DNA from: an uncultured Litoreibacter sp.
GTDB taxonomy: Bacteria; Pseudomonadota; Alphaproteobacteria; Rhodobacterales; Rhodobacteraceae
Length of the DNA stretch: 64,000 bases
Reading direction: 5' to 3'
Assembly: GCA_947492995.1 (NCBI GenBank)
Contig: CANLOU010000001.1
Span: 753,001 to 817,000 of the forward strand
The position numbers and the translations under genes were made by a program. Within the stretch, counting starts at the first letter, position 1; each line of letters opens with the position of its first letter. Positions 17,611 to 29,630 of the stretch are shown piece by piece. A model generated the notes under the pieces. It saw only the letters and a list, made by a program, of their open reading frames with translations, did not search any database and had not been told where the DNA came from.

Positions 17611-18504
17611 TCATTCGGCGGGCCGCAGCCAGCGGCGCAGCAGCACCCACGTGATGACAACCACCACCATATCGACAGCCATCAGCGGGATCAGCGTGTC
17701 GACATCCTCCATCGTGAAAGGGGCGAGGTAGAGCGACAGGCCGGACATCTCGCCCGCGATGGAGACGAGAAAGAGGGCGAAGAAGTTGTTGGTGAAGTGG
17801 AACCCGATGGCGGCCCCAAGGTTGCCGGTGACGCGGGTCAGATCGGCGGCGGCGAGCCCGAAAAGCCCGGTGGCGCAGATAATGAGCGCCGTCAGCTTGG
17901 GGTCTATGGTCGGGTCCGTATGCGCGAGGCCGAACAGGATTGTGGGAAGCCCCATCCAGATGATCGCGCTTTTGAACCGCGCGGCGAGCTGCTGCATGAG
18001 GTAGCCGCGAAAGACCAATTCCTCCGCCCCAGTCTGGATCAACAGGAGCGGCAGCGCCAGCGGCAGGTAGGTCAGCCATTCCGTCAGCCCCATATTTGGC
18101 AGCGGGGCGTCCGGGAATATGAGCGTGACAACCGCGCCGGAGACCACGAAGACGACAACGCAAAGCACGATGGTCCTGCTGAAGTTGCGACAGGCCGGAC
18201 GGAAAGGGCCGATGAGCGAGGCGAGGCCGCGGCGGTGCACGGCGGCAGCGGCGACCGCGCCCAGCCCCATGAAGAGGAACGTGCCAAGCAGGATCAACAT
18301 GGCCGCCGGCGTGACCGGCTCCGACAGGGCCAGCTGCAGATTGAACGCGGCGGCGGGCAGGAAGATGCTCACCAGCGCGAAGGCGAGCATGATCGGCAAT
18401 ATGTAGGCCGCGAACATGGCGAAGATGCCGACGATGATCCGCCATATCTGGGGGTAATATCGCGCGGGGGCGATGAAGTCTTCGAGTGCGGGGGTGCGCA
18501 GCAT
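17611..18504 (-). CDS. CPBP-family intramembrane glutamic endopeptidase
   Basis: A 297-aa membrane protein with about eight hydrophobic helices. It carries the CPBP (Abi/Rce1-like) motifs: [12 protein letters not shown] (Glu161, Glu162, Arg166), an FGLAHT His and GFHFTNNFF with a second His. In bacteria such proteins process peptides or proteins in the membrane; some are linked to bacteriocin immunity. Nothing nearby suggests a bacteriocin, so the substrate is unknown. It is divergent from ilvD and lies upstream of accD in the same orientation. Confidence 0.88.
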   Translation of the reverse strand: MLRTPALEDFIAPARYYPQIWRIIVGIFAMFAAYILPIMLAFALVSIFLPAAAFNLQLALSEPVTPAAMLILLGTFLFMGLGAVAAAAVHRRGLASLIGPFRPACRNFSRTIVLCVVVFVVSGAVVTLIFPDAPLPNMGLTEWLTYLPLALPLLLIQTGAEELVFRGYLMQQLAARFKSAIIWMGLPTILFGLAHTDPTIDPKLTALIICATGLFGLAAADLTRVTGNLGAAIGFHFTNNFFALFLVSIAGEMSGLSLYLAPFTMEDVDTLIPLMAVDMVVVVITWVLLRRWLRPAE

Positions 18505-18629
18505 GCTCGGGTGGCCTCTTGATGGGTCGTTTGGGCAAGGGTAGCGGCGGGGGCGGCCCGGCGCAATCGCGCTTGTGCCTTGGGGGCAGCGGCTTTATTC
18601 CCGTGCGCAACGCTTTACGGGAGGCTTTC

Positions 18630-20363
18630 ATGCTGAAGAACAAGATCGACAAAACCAATCTGCCCAGCCGCCATGTGACCGAGGGGCCATCCCGCGCCCC
18701 GCACCGGTCGTATTTCTACGCCATGGAGATGACGCAGGAAGAGATTGACCAGCCGTTCGTTGGCGTCGCCACCTGCTGGAACGAGGCCGCGCCCTGCAAC
18801 ATCGCGCTGAACTGGCAGGCGCAATCGGTGAAGCGAGGCGTGAAGGAAGCGCAAGGCACCCCGCGCGAGTTCACCACCATCACCGTGACCGACGGGATTG
18901 CGATGGGGCATGAGGGGATGCGGTCCTCGTTGGCGTCGCGGGAGGCGATTGCCGACACGGTGGAGCTGACCATGCGCGGCCATTGCTACGACGCCATTGT
19001 GGGCCTTGCGGGCTGCGACAAGTCGCTGCCGGGGATGATGATGGCGATGATCCGGCTGAACACCCCGTCGGTCTTTATGTATGGCGGGTCGATCTTGCCG
19101 GGCCAGCACGAGGGCAAGGACATCACCGTTCAGGACATGTTCGAGGCCGTGGGCCGGTTCCAGGCGGGCGACATGTCTGAGGGCGAATTGGCCGTTCTGG
19201 AACGCGTCGCCTGCCCGTCGGCGGGCGCATGCGGCGGGCAGTTCACCGCCAACACCATGGCCTGCGTATCGGAAGCCATCGGGCTGGCGCTGTTCAACTC
19301 GTCCGGCATGCCTGCGCCTTACGAGTCGCGTGGCGAATACGGCGTGGCATCGGGCAAGGCCGTGATGAACCTGATCGACAAGAACATCCGCGCGCGGGAC
19401 ATCGTGACATTGGAATCGCTGCAAAACGCGGCGCGCATCGTGGCCTGCACTGGCGGGTCAACCAATGCCGGTCTGCACCTGCCCGCCATGGCACATGAGG
19501 CAGGGATCGAGTTCACACTGAAAGACGTCTGCGACATTTTCCGCGACACGCCTTACTTCGTCGACCTGAAGCCGGGCGGCCAATACGTGGCCAAGGACCT
19601 GTATGAAGCCGGCGGCGTGCCGGTTGTGTTGAAAGAGCTGCGCAAGGCGGGGCTGATCCATGAGGATTGCATGACCGCGTCGGGGTATTCGATTGGCGAA
19701 GAGATCGAGAAAGTGACATCGGAGGCCGACGGCCGCGTTGTGTTCCCGATCTCCACCCCGATCAGCGAGACCGGCGGCGTTGTCGGGCTGGAAGGCAACC
19801 TGGCCCCTGACGGCGCGATTGTGAAAATCGCGGGCATGACCGAGGAGCAGCTGAGCTTTACCGGCCCAGCGCGGGTGTTTGAATGCGAAGAAGACGCGTT
19901 CCAAGCGGTGCAGGATCGCGCCTATGAAGAAGGCGAAGTGATCGTCATCCGCAATGAAGGCCCCGCAGGCGGGCCGGGTATGCGCGAGATGCTGGCAACA
20001 ACGGCTGCGCTGTCGGGTCAGGGCATGGGCAAGAAGGTCGCGCTGATTACGGATGGGCGTTTTTCCGGCGCGACGCGTGGCTTCTGCGTGGGCCATGTTG
20101 GCCCGGAAGCCGCGCATGGCGGGCCGATTGCCATGGTTGAGAATGGCGACATGATTACGTTGAACGCGCGCGAGGGGTCGATTTCGATCGACGTCAGCGA
20201 TGACGTGATGGCCGACCGCAAGGCTAAGTGGAAAGGTGCGCGGGAGACGATCTACGCCTCTGGCGCGCTTTGGAAATACGCCCAATTGGTGGGCCGTGCG
20301 AAGTTTGGCGCCTGCACCCATCCCGGCGGCGCGGAAGAAAAACACATCTACGCGGACCTCTAG
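18630..20363 (+). CDS. ilvD: dihydroxy-acid dehydratase
   Basis: A 577-aa iron-sulfur dehydratase that converts dihydroxy-acids to 2-keto acids in isoleucine and valine synthesis. Cluster-ligand cysteines are visible in AAPCNIAL (Cys56), [10 protein letters not shown] (Cys129) and [36 protein letters not shown] is the strong C-terminal signature. The start at 18630 has GGGAGG upstream; the longer open frame back to 18486 overlaps the divergent CPBP gene and looks non-coding. Length is normal. It is followed at once by a lipoprotein gene. Confidence 0.97.
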   Translation: MLKNKIDKTNLPSRHVTEGPSRAPHRSYFYAMEMTQEEIDQPFVGVATCWNEAAPCNIALNWQAQSVKRGVKEAQGTPREFTTITVTDGIAMGHEGMRSSLASREAIADTVELTMRGHCYDAIVGLAGCDKSLPGMMMAMIRLNTPSVFMYGGSILPGQHEGKDITVQDMFEAVGRFQAGDMSEGELAVLERVACPSAGACGGQFTANTMACVSEAIGLALFNSSGMPAPYESRGEYGVASGKAVMNLIDKNIRARDIVTLESLQNAARIVACTGGSTNAGLHLPAMAHEAGIEFTLKDVCDIFRDTPYFVDLKPGGQYVAKDLYEAGGVPVVLKELRKAGLIHEDCMTASGYSIGEEIEKVTSEADGRVVFPISTPISETGGVVGLEGNLAPDGAIVKIAGMTEEQLSFTGPARVFECEEDAFQAVQDRAYEEGEVIVIRNEGPAGGPGMREMLATTAALSGQGMGKKVALITDGRFSGATRGFCVGHVGPEAAHGGPIAMVENGDMITLNAREGSISIDVSDDVMADRKAKWKGARETIYASGALWKYAQLVGRAKFGACTHPGGAEEKHIYADL

Positions 20364-20367
20364 GATC

Positions 20368-21084
20368 ATGGGGATGTGGGGGATACGGTGCCTCGGACTG
20401 GCGGCAAGTCTCACGCTTGCCGCCTGCGAAGGAGAACTGGCGCAACTAACAGGCGGCGATGCCTCTGCGGGGGGCGAGGCCGAGGCGTCCAAGGCCGTTG
20501 GACAGCGCGAGGCCACCGTGACCCGCGGCAAGGTGCGTTTGGTCGGCACAGACGGCTTTTGCGTTGACCCGAAATCCACACGGGACCAACGCGCCGAAGC
20601 CTTCGTGGTGTTTGGCAATTGCGCCGCGATCACCGGCAACACCGAAGAGCCGCAACCTTGGGTAAAGAGCATCGTCACCGCATCAGTCACCAGCAGCGGG
20701 CTGACGGGCGAAGGCGCTGTGACGCCACAGGCGGAGCGCCTGAATTCATTCTTCCGAACGGAGGAAGGCCGCGCGGCCTTGAGCAGCTCCGGCGACGCCG
20801 AAACCGTGCAAATAGAAAGCGGGTTTGTGGAGGGCGGAGCGGTTTACCTTCGGGTCGAGGACCTTGGGGCAGCGGCCGTCGAAGGCGCACAAACCACATA
20901 TTGGCGCGCCTATTTCGACGCGGGGACGTCCGTCGTTGCGATGTCGGTTATCGGATTTGCGCAAAGCCCCGTATCTGCAGCCGATGGGCTGGATGTGCTG
21001 CGCGGCTTCGTCTCTCGCAACCGGCGCTACAGCGACGCGTTGGCCGCGGAGTCTGACGCAAAACCCACAGACGACACGCTGTAG
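20368..21084 (+). CDS. putative lipoprotein of unknown function
   Basis: A 238-aa protein with a lipoprotein signal (lipobox TLAAC, about residue 20). The mature part is a mostly beta-like chain with DGFCVDPKSTRD near its start and GNCAAITG; the two Cys could form a disulfide. A C-terminal acidic tail (AESDAKPTDDTL) ends it. I do not recognise the family, but similar short lipoproteins follow ilvD in related genomes as far as I recall. It starts 5 bp after the ilvD stop, so it is probably cotranscribed. Confidence 0.7.
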   Translation: MGMWGIRCLGLAASLTLAACEGELAQLTGGDASAGGEAEASKAVGQREATVTRGKVRLVGTDGFCVDPKSTRDQRAEAFVVFGNCAAITGNTEEPQPWVKSIVTASVTSSGLTGEGAVTPQAERLNSFFRTEEGRAALSSSGDAETVQIESGFVEGGAVYLRVEDLGAAAVEGAQTTYWRAYFDAGTSVVAMSVIGFAQSPVSAADGLDVLRGFVSRNRRYSDALAAESDAKPTDDTL

Positions 21085-21170
21085 CACCGTTTATTTCCTA
21101 GAAACCATTGTTTGCAATATAGAAACAATGCTACCGCTTTTTGGTGGGAAACGAGGGTGCCGCGCGAGAT

Positions 21171-21944
21171 ATGATGGACCGGGTCAAAGAATTTGTCCGC
21201 CGCAGGCTGCACACCCGCAGCCTTGCGCGTTGGGACGCCGCCGCCCGCGACGCCGAAAAGCTGGACCTGTCACTGCTGCGGCAGATGCGATCCCAAGCCC
21301 GGCAGATGCGCCGCCGCGTTGACCTGGTCACACATATCGCCGACGGGCGGCTGACACTGCCACGCATCGGGTCCAACGCCATTCGCAAACCAGCACAGGC
21401 CGATTGGGCCTACCGCCCTGAGTTGTGGCGCGGCCCGATCTCGCCGGTTGGAATATCCGCGGTCGAAAACCGCACCCGCATCGGCAACGCAGCCACCATT
21501 TATCACGACTGCGCCATCTCGGAGCTGACGCTGCGCCAAGTGCGCAACACCCGCGAAGGCGATCTGGCCCCGTTCGCGCTGCGGATGGATGTATTCAAGT
21601 TTGACGGCTCGTTTATGAGCCTTGTTCTGGACATGCCAGAAAGCGCGGTGGACGGATTGCGCCGCAATCACATCCTGCGCATGGAAGCCGAGGTCGAGAC
21701 CGAAAAGAGCCTGGAAATTTTTGCGCGGCTCAACATCAAATACGGACCCAATGTTGAACAGGTCGTGCGAGAGCTGCCGCTGGACGGGCGCGACATTTTC
21801 GTGGAATTTGACCTTGCCCATACCAAGGTGAGCGAAAAGCGACTGGAACGCATGTGGCTTGACCTGATTTTCGAGGGGCCGGAGATGAACGAGATCAACC
21901 TGCGCGACATCACCTTCTCGCGCCGCCCGCGCGCCGATTTCTAA
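21171..21944 (+). CDS. DUF6478-type protein of unknown function
   Basis: A 257-aa protein with a basic helical N-terminus (RVKEFVRRRLHTRSLARW) and a coiled region around AEKLDLSLLRQMRSQARQMRRRVD, followed by a beta-rich domain. Conserved-looking blocks include TLPRIGSNAIRKP, TIYHDCAISELTLRQVRNTREGDLAPF, IFARLNIKYGPN and LRDITFSRRPRADF. I recognise this as the Rhodobacteraceae-restricted DUF6478 pattern from memory. No catalytic motif stands out. The start was set at the ATGATG at 21171. The next gene follows 12 bp later and is probably cotranscribed. Confidence 0.75.
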   Translation: MMDRVKEFVRRRLHTRSLARWDAAARDAEKLDLSLLRQMRSQARQMRRRVDLVTHIADGRLTLPRIGSNAIRKPAQADWAYRPELWRGPISPVGISAVENRTRIGNAATIYHDCAISELTLRQVRNTREGDLAPFALRMDVFKFDGSFMSLVLDMPESAVDGLRRNHILRMEAEVETEKSLEIFARLNIKYGPNVEQVVRELPLDGRDIFVEFDLAHTKVSEKRLERMWLDLIFEGPEMNEINLRDITFSRRPRADF

Positions 21945-21956
21945 GGGGAACCCGCT

Positions 21957-22337
21957 ATGTCTGAGCTGACACTGACCAAGACGCGCATCCAGGCCGGCGT
22001 GTATGAAGGCGTGCTGAAGGCCGAGGGCGACGATGGTGCGACCCCCGACATCGGGGCCTTCTTTGCGGAGCAACCCGTGGGCGCCTTGTCGGTTGAGCCC
22101 GACCCGGCACTGGAGAAAACCTGGCACGTGCGGCTGGCCCTGCCCACGGATGTTTTGACCGACGGCGTGCAGACCTTTGTGTTGGTGGACCAGACGACCG
22201 ACACCACGCTGGACAGCTTCACCGTCATTACCGGCGAGCCGCTAGACGACGACCTGCGGGGCGAAATTGACCTGCTGCGGGCAGAGCTGGATATGCTGAA
22301 AAAGGCGTTCCGCCGCCATTGCGTCGAAACCAGCTGA
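21957..22337 (+). CDS. small acidic protein with C-terminal coiled coil, unknown function
   Basis: A 126-aa protein with no signal peptide. The first two-thirds are beta-like and acidic, and the end (DDLRGEIDLLRAELDMLKKAFRRHC) forms a heptad-like coiled coil that suggests oligomerisation. I do not recognise the family. It follows the DUF6478-type gene by 12 bp with AAGGGGAA as ribosome-binding site, so the two probably form a bicistronic unit. Confidence 0.68.
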   Translation: MSELTLTKTRIQAGVYEGVLKAEGDDGATPDIGAFFAEQPVGALSVEPDPALEKTWHVRLALPTDVLTDGVQTFVLVDQTTDTTLDSFTVITGEPLDDDLRGEIDLLRAELDMLKKAFRRHCVETS

Positions 22338-22397
22338 CGGTTTGGGCTGCCCGGGGCAGCCGCGCCAATCGAACACATTTCACTGCACCACTGCGCA

Positions 22398-22428
22398 AAA
22401 GAAAAGAGCGGACCCCAAGGCCCGCTCT
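22398..22428 (-). terminator. Rho-independent terminator of the porin gene
   Basis: A 7-bp perfect stem AGAGCGG/CCGCTCT (22405-22411 with 22422-22428) lies 26 bp past the porin stop. On the minus strand it is followed by TTTTCTTTT. Orientation, position and T tract all fit the porin transcript. Confidence 0.75.
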
Positions 22429-22453
22429 CTCAATTCTTTGGGTGTGGTTGAGC

Positions 22454-23467
22454 TTAGAAGCTCAGGCCAAGACCCAAGGAAGTCGTTGTCGCGTTCGCGC
22501 CACCGAAGGCGGAGCCGGAACCGTGACCGAAGTGCACAACTGCACCGCCGCCCAGGTCGTAAGCTGCGGAAACACCGAAGCCGTCAGTATCTGGGATACC
22601 TGCAAACGCGTCGCTGTAGCTGTACTCACCGTAGTTGATGTGAGCCGAGAACGCACCGGATGTGTAGCCAAGGCCAAGACCAATGTGATCGACTTCACCA
22701 GTTACGCCACCAGCAGAGAATTCAAACATGGTGTACGCGAGACCAGCCGACAGGCCGTTTGCGAATGTTGCGTTTGCCGATACACCGAAAGCCTCAGCTT
22801 CTACAATTGGAGTTGCAGGGCCAGGCAAAGGAATGCCAGCAAATGCAAAGGTTGGGTTGGTGATGTCAGACTCTTGGTAACCAATGCCCAGGTTCACAGC
22901 AGTACCGGACAGGTCCAGTGTGTATGTCAGACCCACAGCGTAACCAGGCGATGTGCCGGAAGCGCCATTGTCGTCGTCGATCGACACAGCAATGCCGAAG
23001 TCGCCGAATGTGTTGTTCCAACGCAGGATTTGACCGTCCTGAGCGCCGTCAAGATACGAGCCGTTGTAACCAGCGTGGGATGTTTCGTCATCCGCGATCG
23101 AGCCAGGGTTGCCGACGTTGCCAGCTTCTGTCAGGGCCCAGTCCAGAGCGCCGTCAGTGTCACCCATGGTGACTGTACCGAAGCCGCCGGAGATGAAGAT
23201 GGTTGCGCCACCGTCGTCAGCGTTGTTGTTCACAGCAGCTTGTGCGCCGCCTTCGTCCAGGTCAACCGACGCACCGAAAGTCAGGCCGTTGTCAGTTTCG
23301 CCAGTCATTGTGAATGTCACGTCGATGTCTGTGAAGAACTGAACGCCAACGCCAGCAGCGTTAGTGTCGAACAGACCCATTTCGGCGCGACCTGTCAGGT
23401 CAACGTCAGCAGCAGCGGCGCCAGTGAAGGCAACCAGAGCTGTTGTAGTTACTAGTAGTTTTTTCAT
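22454..23467 (-). CDS. outer-membrane porin (Rhodobacterales type)
   Basis: A 337-aa protein with a Sec signal peptide (cleavage after AAAA/ADV, about residue 20) and alternating beta strands typical of a 16-stranded porin. The N-terminal DVDLTGRAEMGLFD and the C-terminal GLGLSF ending in Phe are the outer-membrane beta-barrel signature. The protein is strongly acidic and rich in Gly, Asp and Ala. Codon use looks highly biased, consistent with strong expression. Channel specificity is not readable. It has its own promoter-like sequence and terminator. Confidence 0.9.
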   Translation of the reverse strand: MKKLLVTTTALVAFTGAAAADVDLTGRAEMGLFDTNAAGVGVQFFTDIDVTFTMTGETDNGLTFGASVDLDEGGAQAAVNNNADDGGATIFISGGFGTVTMGDTDGALDWALTEAGNVGNPGSIADDETSHAGYNGSYLDGAQDGQILRWNNTFGDFGIAVSIDDDNGASGTSPGYAVGLTYTLDLSGTAVNLGIGYQESDITNPTFAFAGIPLPGPATPIVEAEAFGVSANATFANGLSAGLAYTMFEFSAGGVTGEVDHIGLGLGYTSGAFSAHINYGEYSYSDAFAGIPDTDGFGVSAAYDLGGGAVVHFGHGSGSAFGGANATTTSLGLGLSF

Positions 23468-25996
<2,529 letters not shown>

Positions 25997-25997
25997 C

Positions 25998-26975
25998 ATG
26001 CGCGCGGGCGGGTTGAAGCGATTTGCGATCTTGGCGGGCCTGGTCAGCGCCGGGCTTTGGATCAACAACAGCTCGACCCTCGTCACATTGCCAGCAGACC
26101 AAACAGCCAAACTGATCGCCCATCGTGGCGTCCATCAGATTTACAGCGGGGACACGCGAGACAACGACACCTGCCGGGCCCGAGACATCGAGCCTGCGGA
26201 TCACAGTTATATAGAGAACACGATCCCCTCCATGCAGGCCGCATTCGATGCGGGCGCCACCGTAGTAGAGCTGGATGTGCACCTGACCCCAGACGGCCAA
26301 TTTGCCGTGTTTCATGATTGGGAACTGGACTGCCAGACCGACGGCACCGGCGTCACCCATAAACAGCCCATGGCGGAGCTGCGCAGACTGGACCTTGGCC
26401 ACAACTTTACGTCAGACGGCGGTCAGACATACCCGTTGCGGGGCACCGCCGACCCAATGCCAACCCTCAGCGAGGTGCTGGCTGCCAACTTGGACGGGCA
26501 GCTTCTTATCAACATGAAAAGCAACCGGGCGCGTGACGGAGAAGCGTTGGCCGAGCTGCTGAACACCTCCCCGCATCGCGCGCAGGTGTTTGGCGTCTAT
26601 GGCGGTGGGCCACCAACTCAAGCCGCGATTGCTGGGATAGAAGGGATGCGGGGCTTTGATCGCGGGTCGCTGAAGCGCTGCCTTATCAGATACATGGCGC
26701 TTGGATGGACCGGCTATGTTCCGCGCAGCTGTGCTGACATGTTGGTCGCAGTCCCCATGAATATCGCCCCAATCCTGTGGGGCTGGCCGCATCGCTTCAC
26801 CAAAAGGATGGCCTCCGCCGGATCTGACGTCATCCTGACCGGGCCTTATGAGGGCGGCTTCACGACAGGCATTGATGATCTGGAAACGCTGCAACGGGTG
26901 CCGCAGACCTTTGGTGGATACATTTGGACCGACAAGGCCGAGGTCATTGGCCCCTCTCTTGCAAACGCCCCCTAA
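25998..26975 (+). CDS. glycerophosphodiester phosphodiesterase family protein
   Basis: A 325-aa protein with an N-terminal hydrophobic segment (about residues 7-22) acting as anchor or signal, then a GDPD TIM barrel. LIAHRGVH, SYIENTIPSMQ and VVELDVHLTPDG supply the His and acidic metal-binding residues; FAVFHDWELD has the second His. The family hydrolyses glycerophosphodiesters to glycerol-3-phosphate and an alcohol. An insert of about 20 residues follows LIAHRGVH before the ENTIPS motif. It follows the fadH-like gene with 1 bp between, so the two are cotranscribed. Confidence 0.85.
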   Translation: MRAGGLKRFAILAGLVSAGLWINNSSTLVTLPADQTAKLIAHRGVHQIYSGDTRDNDTCRARDIEPADHSYIENTIPSMQAAFDAGATVVELDVHLTPDGQFAVFHDWELDCQTDGTGVTHKQPMAELRRLDLGHNFTSDGGQTYPLRGTADPMPTLSEVLAANLDGQLLINMKSNRARDGEALAELLNTSPHRAQVFGVYGGGPPTQAAIAGIEGMRGFDRGSLKRCLIRYMALGWTGYVPRSCADMLVAVPMNIAPILWGWPHRFTKRMASAGSDVILTGPYEGGFTTGIDDLETLQRVPQTFGGYIWTDKAEVIGPSLANAP

Positions 26976-26979
26976 ACCC

Positions 26980-27000
26980 TTCCCATGTTCTTAAATATCC
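26980..27000. repeat. short intergenic element (TTCCCATGTT...AAATAT type)
   Basis: The sequence just after the GDPD stop matches the one after radC at 32771-32792 (TTCCCATGTT, then AAATAT and CC) apart from an inserted or substituted few bases. It is followed by GCCCCGCAGGGCC, a small GC hairpin. This is one of several such gene-end elements. Confidence 0.35.
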
Positions 27001-27163
27001 GCCCCGCAGGGCCGCCTTATATTATTGGAAACGCTTGTTTCGTCGTTTCCATGCCTTAACCAATCCCCATTGAAACCCCTGAATCGTCGCACGGGCATCA
27101 CGGTTCTGCCCCATTTGACCGCAATACACTCTCCAAACGTTAAGAGTAATTTGAGGTATCCGA

Positions 27164-28069
27164 ATGGATCGTCTGACAGAAATGGAAGCCTTCGCCACGG
27201 TTGTGGACCAGGGTGGATTCACCGACGCGGCCCGCAAGATGGGGATTTCCAAATCCGCCGTCTCCAAGCACGTGTCGTCCCTGGAAAGCCGGCTTGGCGC
27301 GCGACTTCTAAACCGGACGACCCGCCGCGTATCGCCTACGGAAATTGGCCTTGCCTATTATGACCGCGCCCGCCGCGTGTTGAATGACGCAGGGGAAGCA
27401 GACGCTCTGGTGTCCTCAATGCAAAGCGCGCCGTCAGGCTTGCTTCGCATTTCGGTCGCCACCGACTTTGGTGTAAACCACATGTCACCAATCCTCGGGG
27501 ACTTCCTTGCAGATTTCCCTGACATCACAGTGAACATGGTGCTCAACAACCGCTATGTCGAACTGATCTCAGAAGGGTTCGATCTGGCCATTCGCATTGG
27601 CGAGATGGAAGACAGCTCGCTGCGGGCGCGCAAGCTGACAGAGACAACGAAACGCCTGATCGCAGCGCCAGAATATTTCGAACAATATGGCCGCCCCGAG
27701 AAGATCGACGACCTCAATGACCACAAGCTGCTGCACTATTCCAACCAATCGGCTGGCAATGTGTGGAAGCTGACCGCGCCGTCTGGCGAAAAGCGCCAAG
27801 TGCGCACCCAAGGCTGGCTGACAGTCAATGACGGCCAATCCCTGCTGAACGCCTGCGTGTCGGGTCTGGGCATCGCATACCTGCCAAGCTTTCTGTATGG
27901 TGAGGCGCTGGAACAGGGCCTGGTGCAAGAAGCACTGCCCGAGCTACCCGCCGAGAAACAAGGCATCTACGCCGTTTACCCGCCCGGTCGCTACACGCAG
28001 CCAAAGGTGCGGACCTTCATCGACTTCCTTGTCGAGGCTTTCAAAGAAAAGGGTCCCGAGACCTGGTAA
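27164..28069 (+). CDS. LysR-family transcriptional regulator
   Basis: A 301-aa LysR-type regulator. The winged helix-turn-helix spans about residues 1-60 (FTDAARKMGISKSAVSKHVSSLESRLGARLLNRTTRRVSPTEIG), followed by a substrate-binding-like effector domain with VELISEGFDLAIRIGEM and LNACVSGLGIAYLPSF. The RTTRRVSPTEIG and EGFDLAIRIG patterns place it in the CrgA/DmlR-like branch. No divergent target gene lies directly upstream, because the GDPD gene ends 188 bp before it. The effector is unknown. Confidence 0.92.
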   Translation: MDRLTEMEAFATVVDQGGFTDAARKMGISKSAVSKHVSSLESRLGARLLNRTTRRVSPTEIGLAYYDRARRVLNDAGEADALVSSMQSAPSGLLRISVATDFGVNHMSPILGDFLADFPDITVNMVLNNRYVELISEGFDLAIRIGEMEDSSLRARKLTETTKRLIAAPEYFEQYGRPEKIDDLNDHKLLHYSNQSAGNVWKLTAPSGEKRQVRTQGWLTVNDGQSLLNACVSGLGIAYLPSFLYGEALEQGLVQEALPELPAEKQGIYAVYPPGRYTQPKVRTFIDFLVEAFKEKGPETW

Positions 28070-28112
28070 GGGTCTGACGATTTCCTCTGATGCTGCTGTG
28101 GTTGGCGGCGTC

Positions 28113-29060
28113 CTATTGGGTCGAGGTGAGTATCACCTCGACCCTTCTATTTTGCGTCCGACCTTCTTCGGTCAGATTGCTGGCGACCGGGGCCAGATAG
28201 CCCACTCCGTCCGCTTCGACCTGCCCTGCGGGCACGCCCAGCGTTGAGATTAACCTCTTTGCCACCGCCTGCGCGCGTTTGCGCGACAGCCCGATATTGC
28301 CTTGCAACGAGCCCTCGGAATCTGTGTGGCCGACCAACGCAATGGTGCGTGCCGGGTTTGCCTTCAGATAGTCAGCCAGCACCGTCAAAGTCTCGTAGCT
28401 TTCGCCCTCCAACGCCGATGACCCTGTCGCAAATTGCAGGTCCTCCAAGACCGCAGAGCCGCGCGCTTCAAGCCGCTGTGTCAGTGGCGCCAAATTTGGT
28501 GTCGGCCCGACAGGTGGACGGGCGGCGACACCCTCGTTTGTCGTGGTCACCGCGACGGGCGCGGCCTCCGCCCCGCCGACGAGGATCATTTGCACGTAGC
28601 CCAACGTATCACTTCGGCTCACAAACAGGCTTAGATATTCCGGCACCGCGCCACCCAAGCGTTGCGCGGCAAGATAGCGGTAGTCCCCAAGGTCGATATG
28701 CATATCGGGTTCCGGCAGCACCTCGGTCTCGAAGCGGAAATCAAAGCCACCGCATTCCTGGGTCTCACATTCGTAAAGCAGTTCGAATCCAACTGCCTCG
28801 ATCTGCTGGCGCAGATTGTCGGCCACGCCAAGCGTCGTGCCGCTGGATGACTGAACCTTCCACGCGGTTTGCACGCGCGGCCCCTCGGCCACCAATGTTG
28901 GAATACCGCCCTGCTGAAAGGGCCCGATTGGCAGCTTGTAGCTGGCAAAGGTTTCCGTCTCGAAATGGGTTTGCGTGGCCGGCCCGCTGAAGGCCAGATC
29001 CAACGCAAGCGTGGGCTGGCCCATGCCAAGCACCATCAGATATGGCGCGACCCGCTTCAC
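28113..29060 (-). CDS. OmpA-family protein with exported N-terminal domain, GTG start
   Basis: A 315-aa exported protein. The N-terminal ~200 residues form an unassigned periplasmic domain (two Cys in YECETQECGGFDF), and the C-terminal ~110 residues are an OmpA-like peptidoglycan-binding domain: LQFATGSSALEGES, VGHTDSEGSLQGNIGLSRKRAQAV and EGRTQNRRVEVIL. The GTG start at 29060 overlaps the AhpD-like stop (GTGA) and puts VKRVAPYLMVLGMGQPTLALD in signal position. It is the last gene of a four-gene minus operon. The role is likely envelope anchoring. Confidence 0.82.
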   Translation of the reverse strand: MKRVAPYLMVLGMGQPTLALDLAFSGPATQTHFETETFASYKLPIGPFQQGGIPTLVAEGPRVQTAWKVQSSSGTTLGVADNLRQQIEAVGFELLYECETQECGGFDFRFETEVLPEPDMHIDLGDYRYLAAQRLGGAVPEYLSLFVSRSDTLGYVQMILVGGAEAAPVAVTTTNEGVAARPPVGPTPNLAPLTQRLEARGSAVLEDLQFATGSSALEGESYETLTVLADYLKANPARTIALVGHTDSEGSLQGNIGLSRKRAQAVAKRLISTLGVPAGQVEADGVGYLAPVASNLTEEGRTQNRRVEVILTSTQ

Positions 29061-29620
29061 CGATTTTGGGCGTGGTATTCGGGGTTGGGCCGCATATCGA
29101 CTGCCGATGCCATCCGGTTTGTCATGTTGTAGAACCCGGCCGTCGACGCGATGTCCCAAATGTCGCGATCCGTGAAGCCCACATTGCGCAAGTCCTGGCG
29201 GTGGGTTTCTTCTATGGTGTAGCTTGCCTCCGTCATCAGCACCGCGAAATCGAGCATCGCACGTTGCCGCGCATTAAGGTCGGCGACGCGGTAGTTCATG
29301 ACAAGCGCCTCCCCCAAGGCCGGGTCCTCGGAGAGCGCCCGAACTGCCGCCCCATGCGCCACCAGACAGTAAAAGCAGCGGTTCACCGCAGATACGGCCA
29401 CCGCGATCATCTCTCTTTCAAGTTTTGACAGGCCAGAGTCAGCCAACATGACGTCTTTGTAGAGCGCGGAGAACGCGTTCAGCTTTTCCTCGTCAAACGC
29501 GTAGGCCTGCAGCACGTTGGGGACCAGGCCCAGCTTGTCGGTGCAAACGTCAAAATACTTCTGCACACGCTCCGGCAGCGGGTCCATCAATGGCAGGTCT
29601 AGCGCGGTCACATTGCTCAT
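29057..29620 (-). CDS. AhpD-like peroxidase-related protein (carboxymuconolactone decarboxylase family)
   Basis: A 187-aa helical protein with the AhpD-type active site VNRCFYCLVAHG (CXXC with the following His), preceded by LSKLEREMIAVAVSAV. This matches the uncharacterised peroxidase-related subfamily. Family members act as peroxidases or antioxidant partners using the CXXC pair. It is coupled to the OmpA-like gene by a GTGA overlap and follows the GNAT gene by 10 bp. Substrate and electron donor are unknown. Confidence 0.85.
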   Translation of the reverse strand: MSNVTALDLPLMDPLPERVQKYFDVCTDKLGLVPNVLQAYAFDEEKLNAFSALYKDVMLADSGLSKLEREMIAVAVSAVNRCFYCLVAHGAAVRALSEDPALGEALVMNYRVADLNARQRAMLDFAVLMTEASYTIEETHRQDLRNVGFTDRDIWDIASTAGFYNMTNRMASAVDMRPNPEYHAQNR

Positions 29621-29630
29621 GCGGCTTCCT

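Noticed and set aside
17611-18504. Possible bacteriocin-immunity or phage-abortive function of the CPBP protein
   Set aside because: No bacteriocin precursor, transporter or defence gene is near. The family is broad and the motif alone is not enough.
22454-23467. Repeated short blocks in the porin gene that resemble a tandem repeat
   Set aside because: They come from the beta-barrel protein's Gly/Asp/Ala strands and biased codons, not from a DNA repeat.
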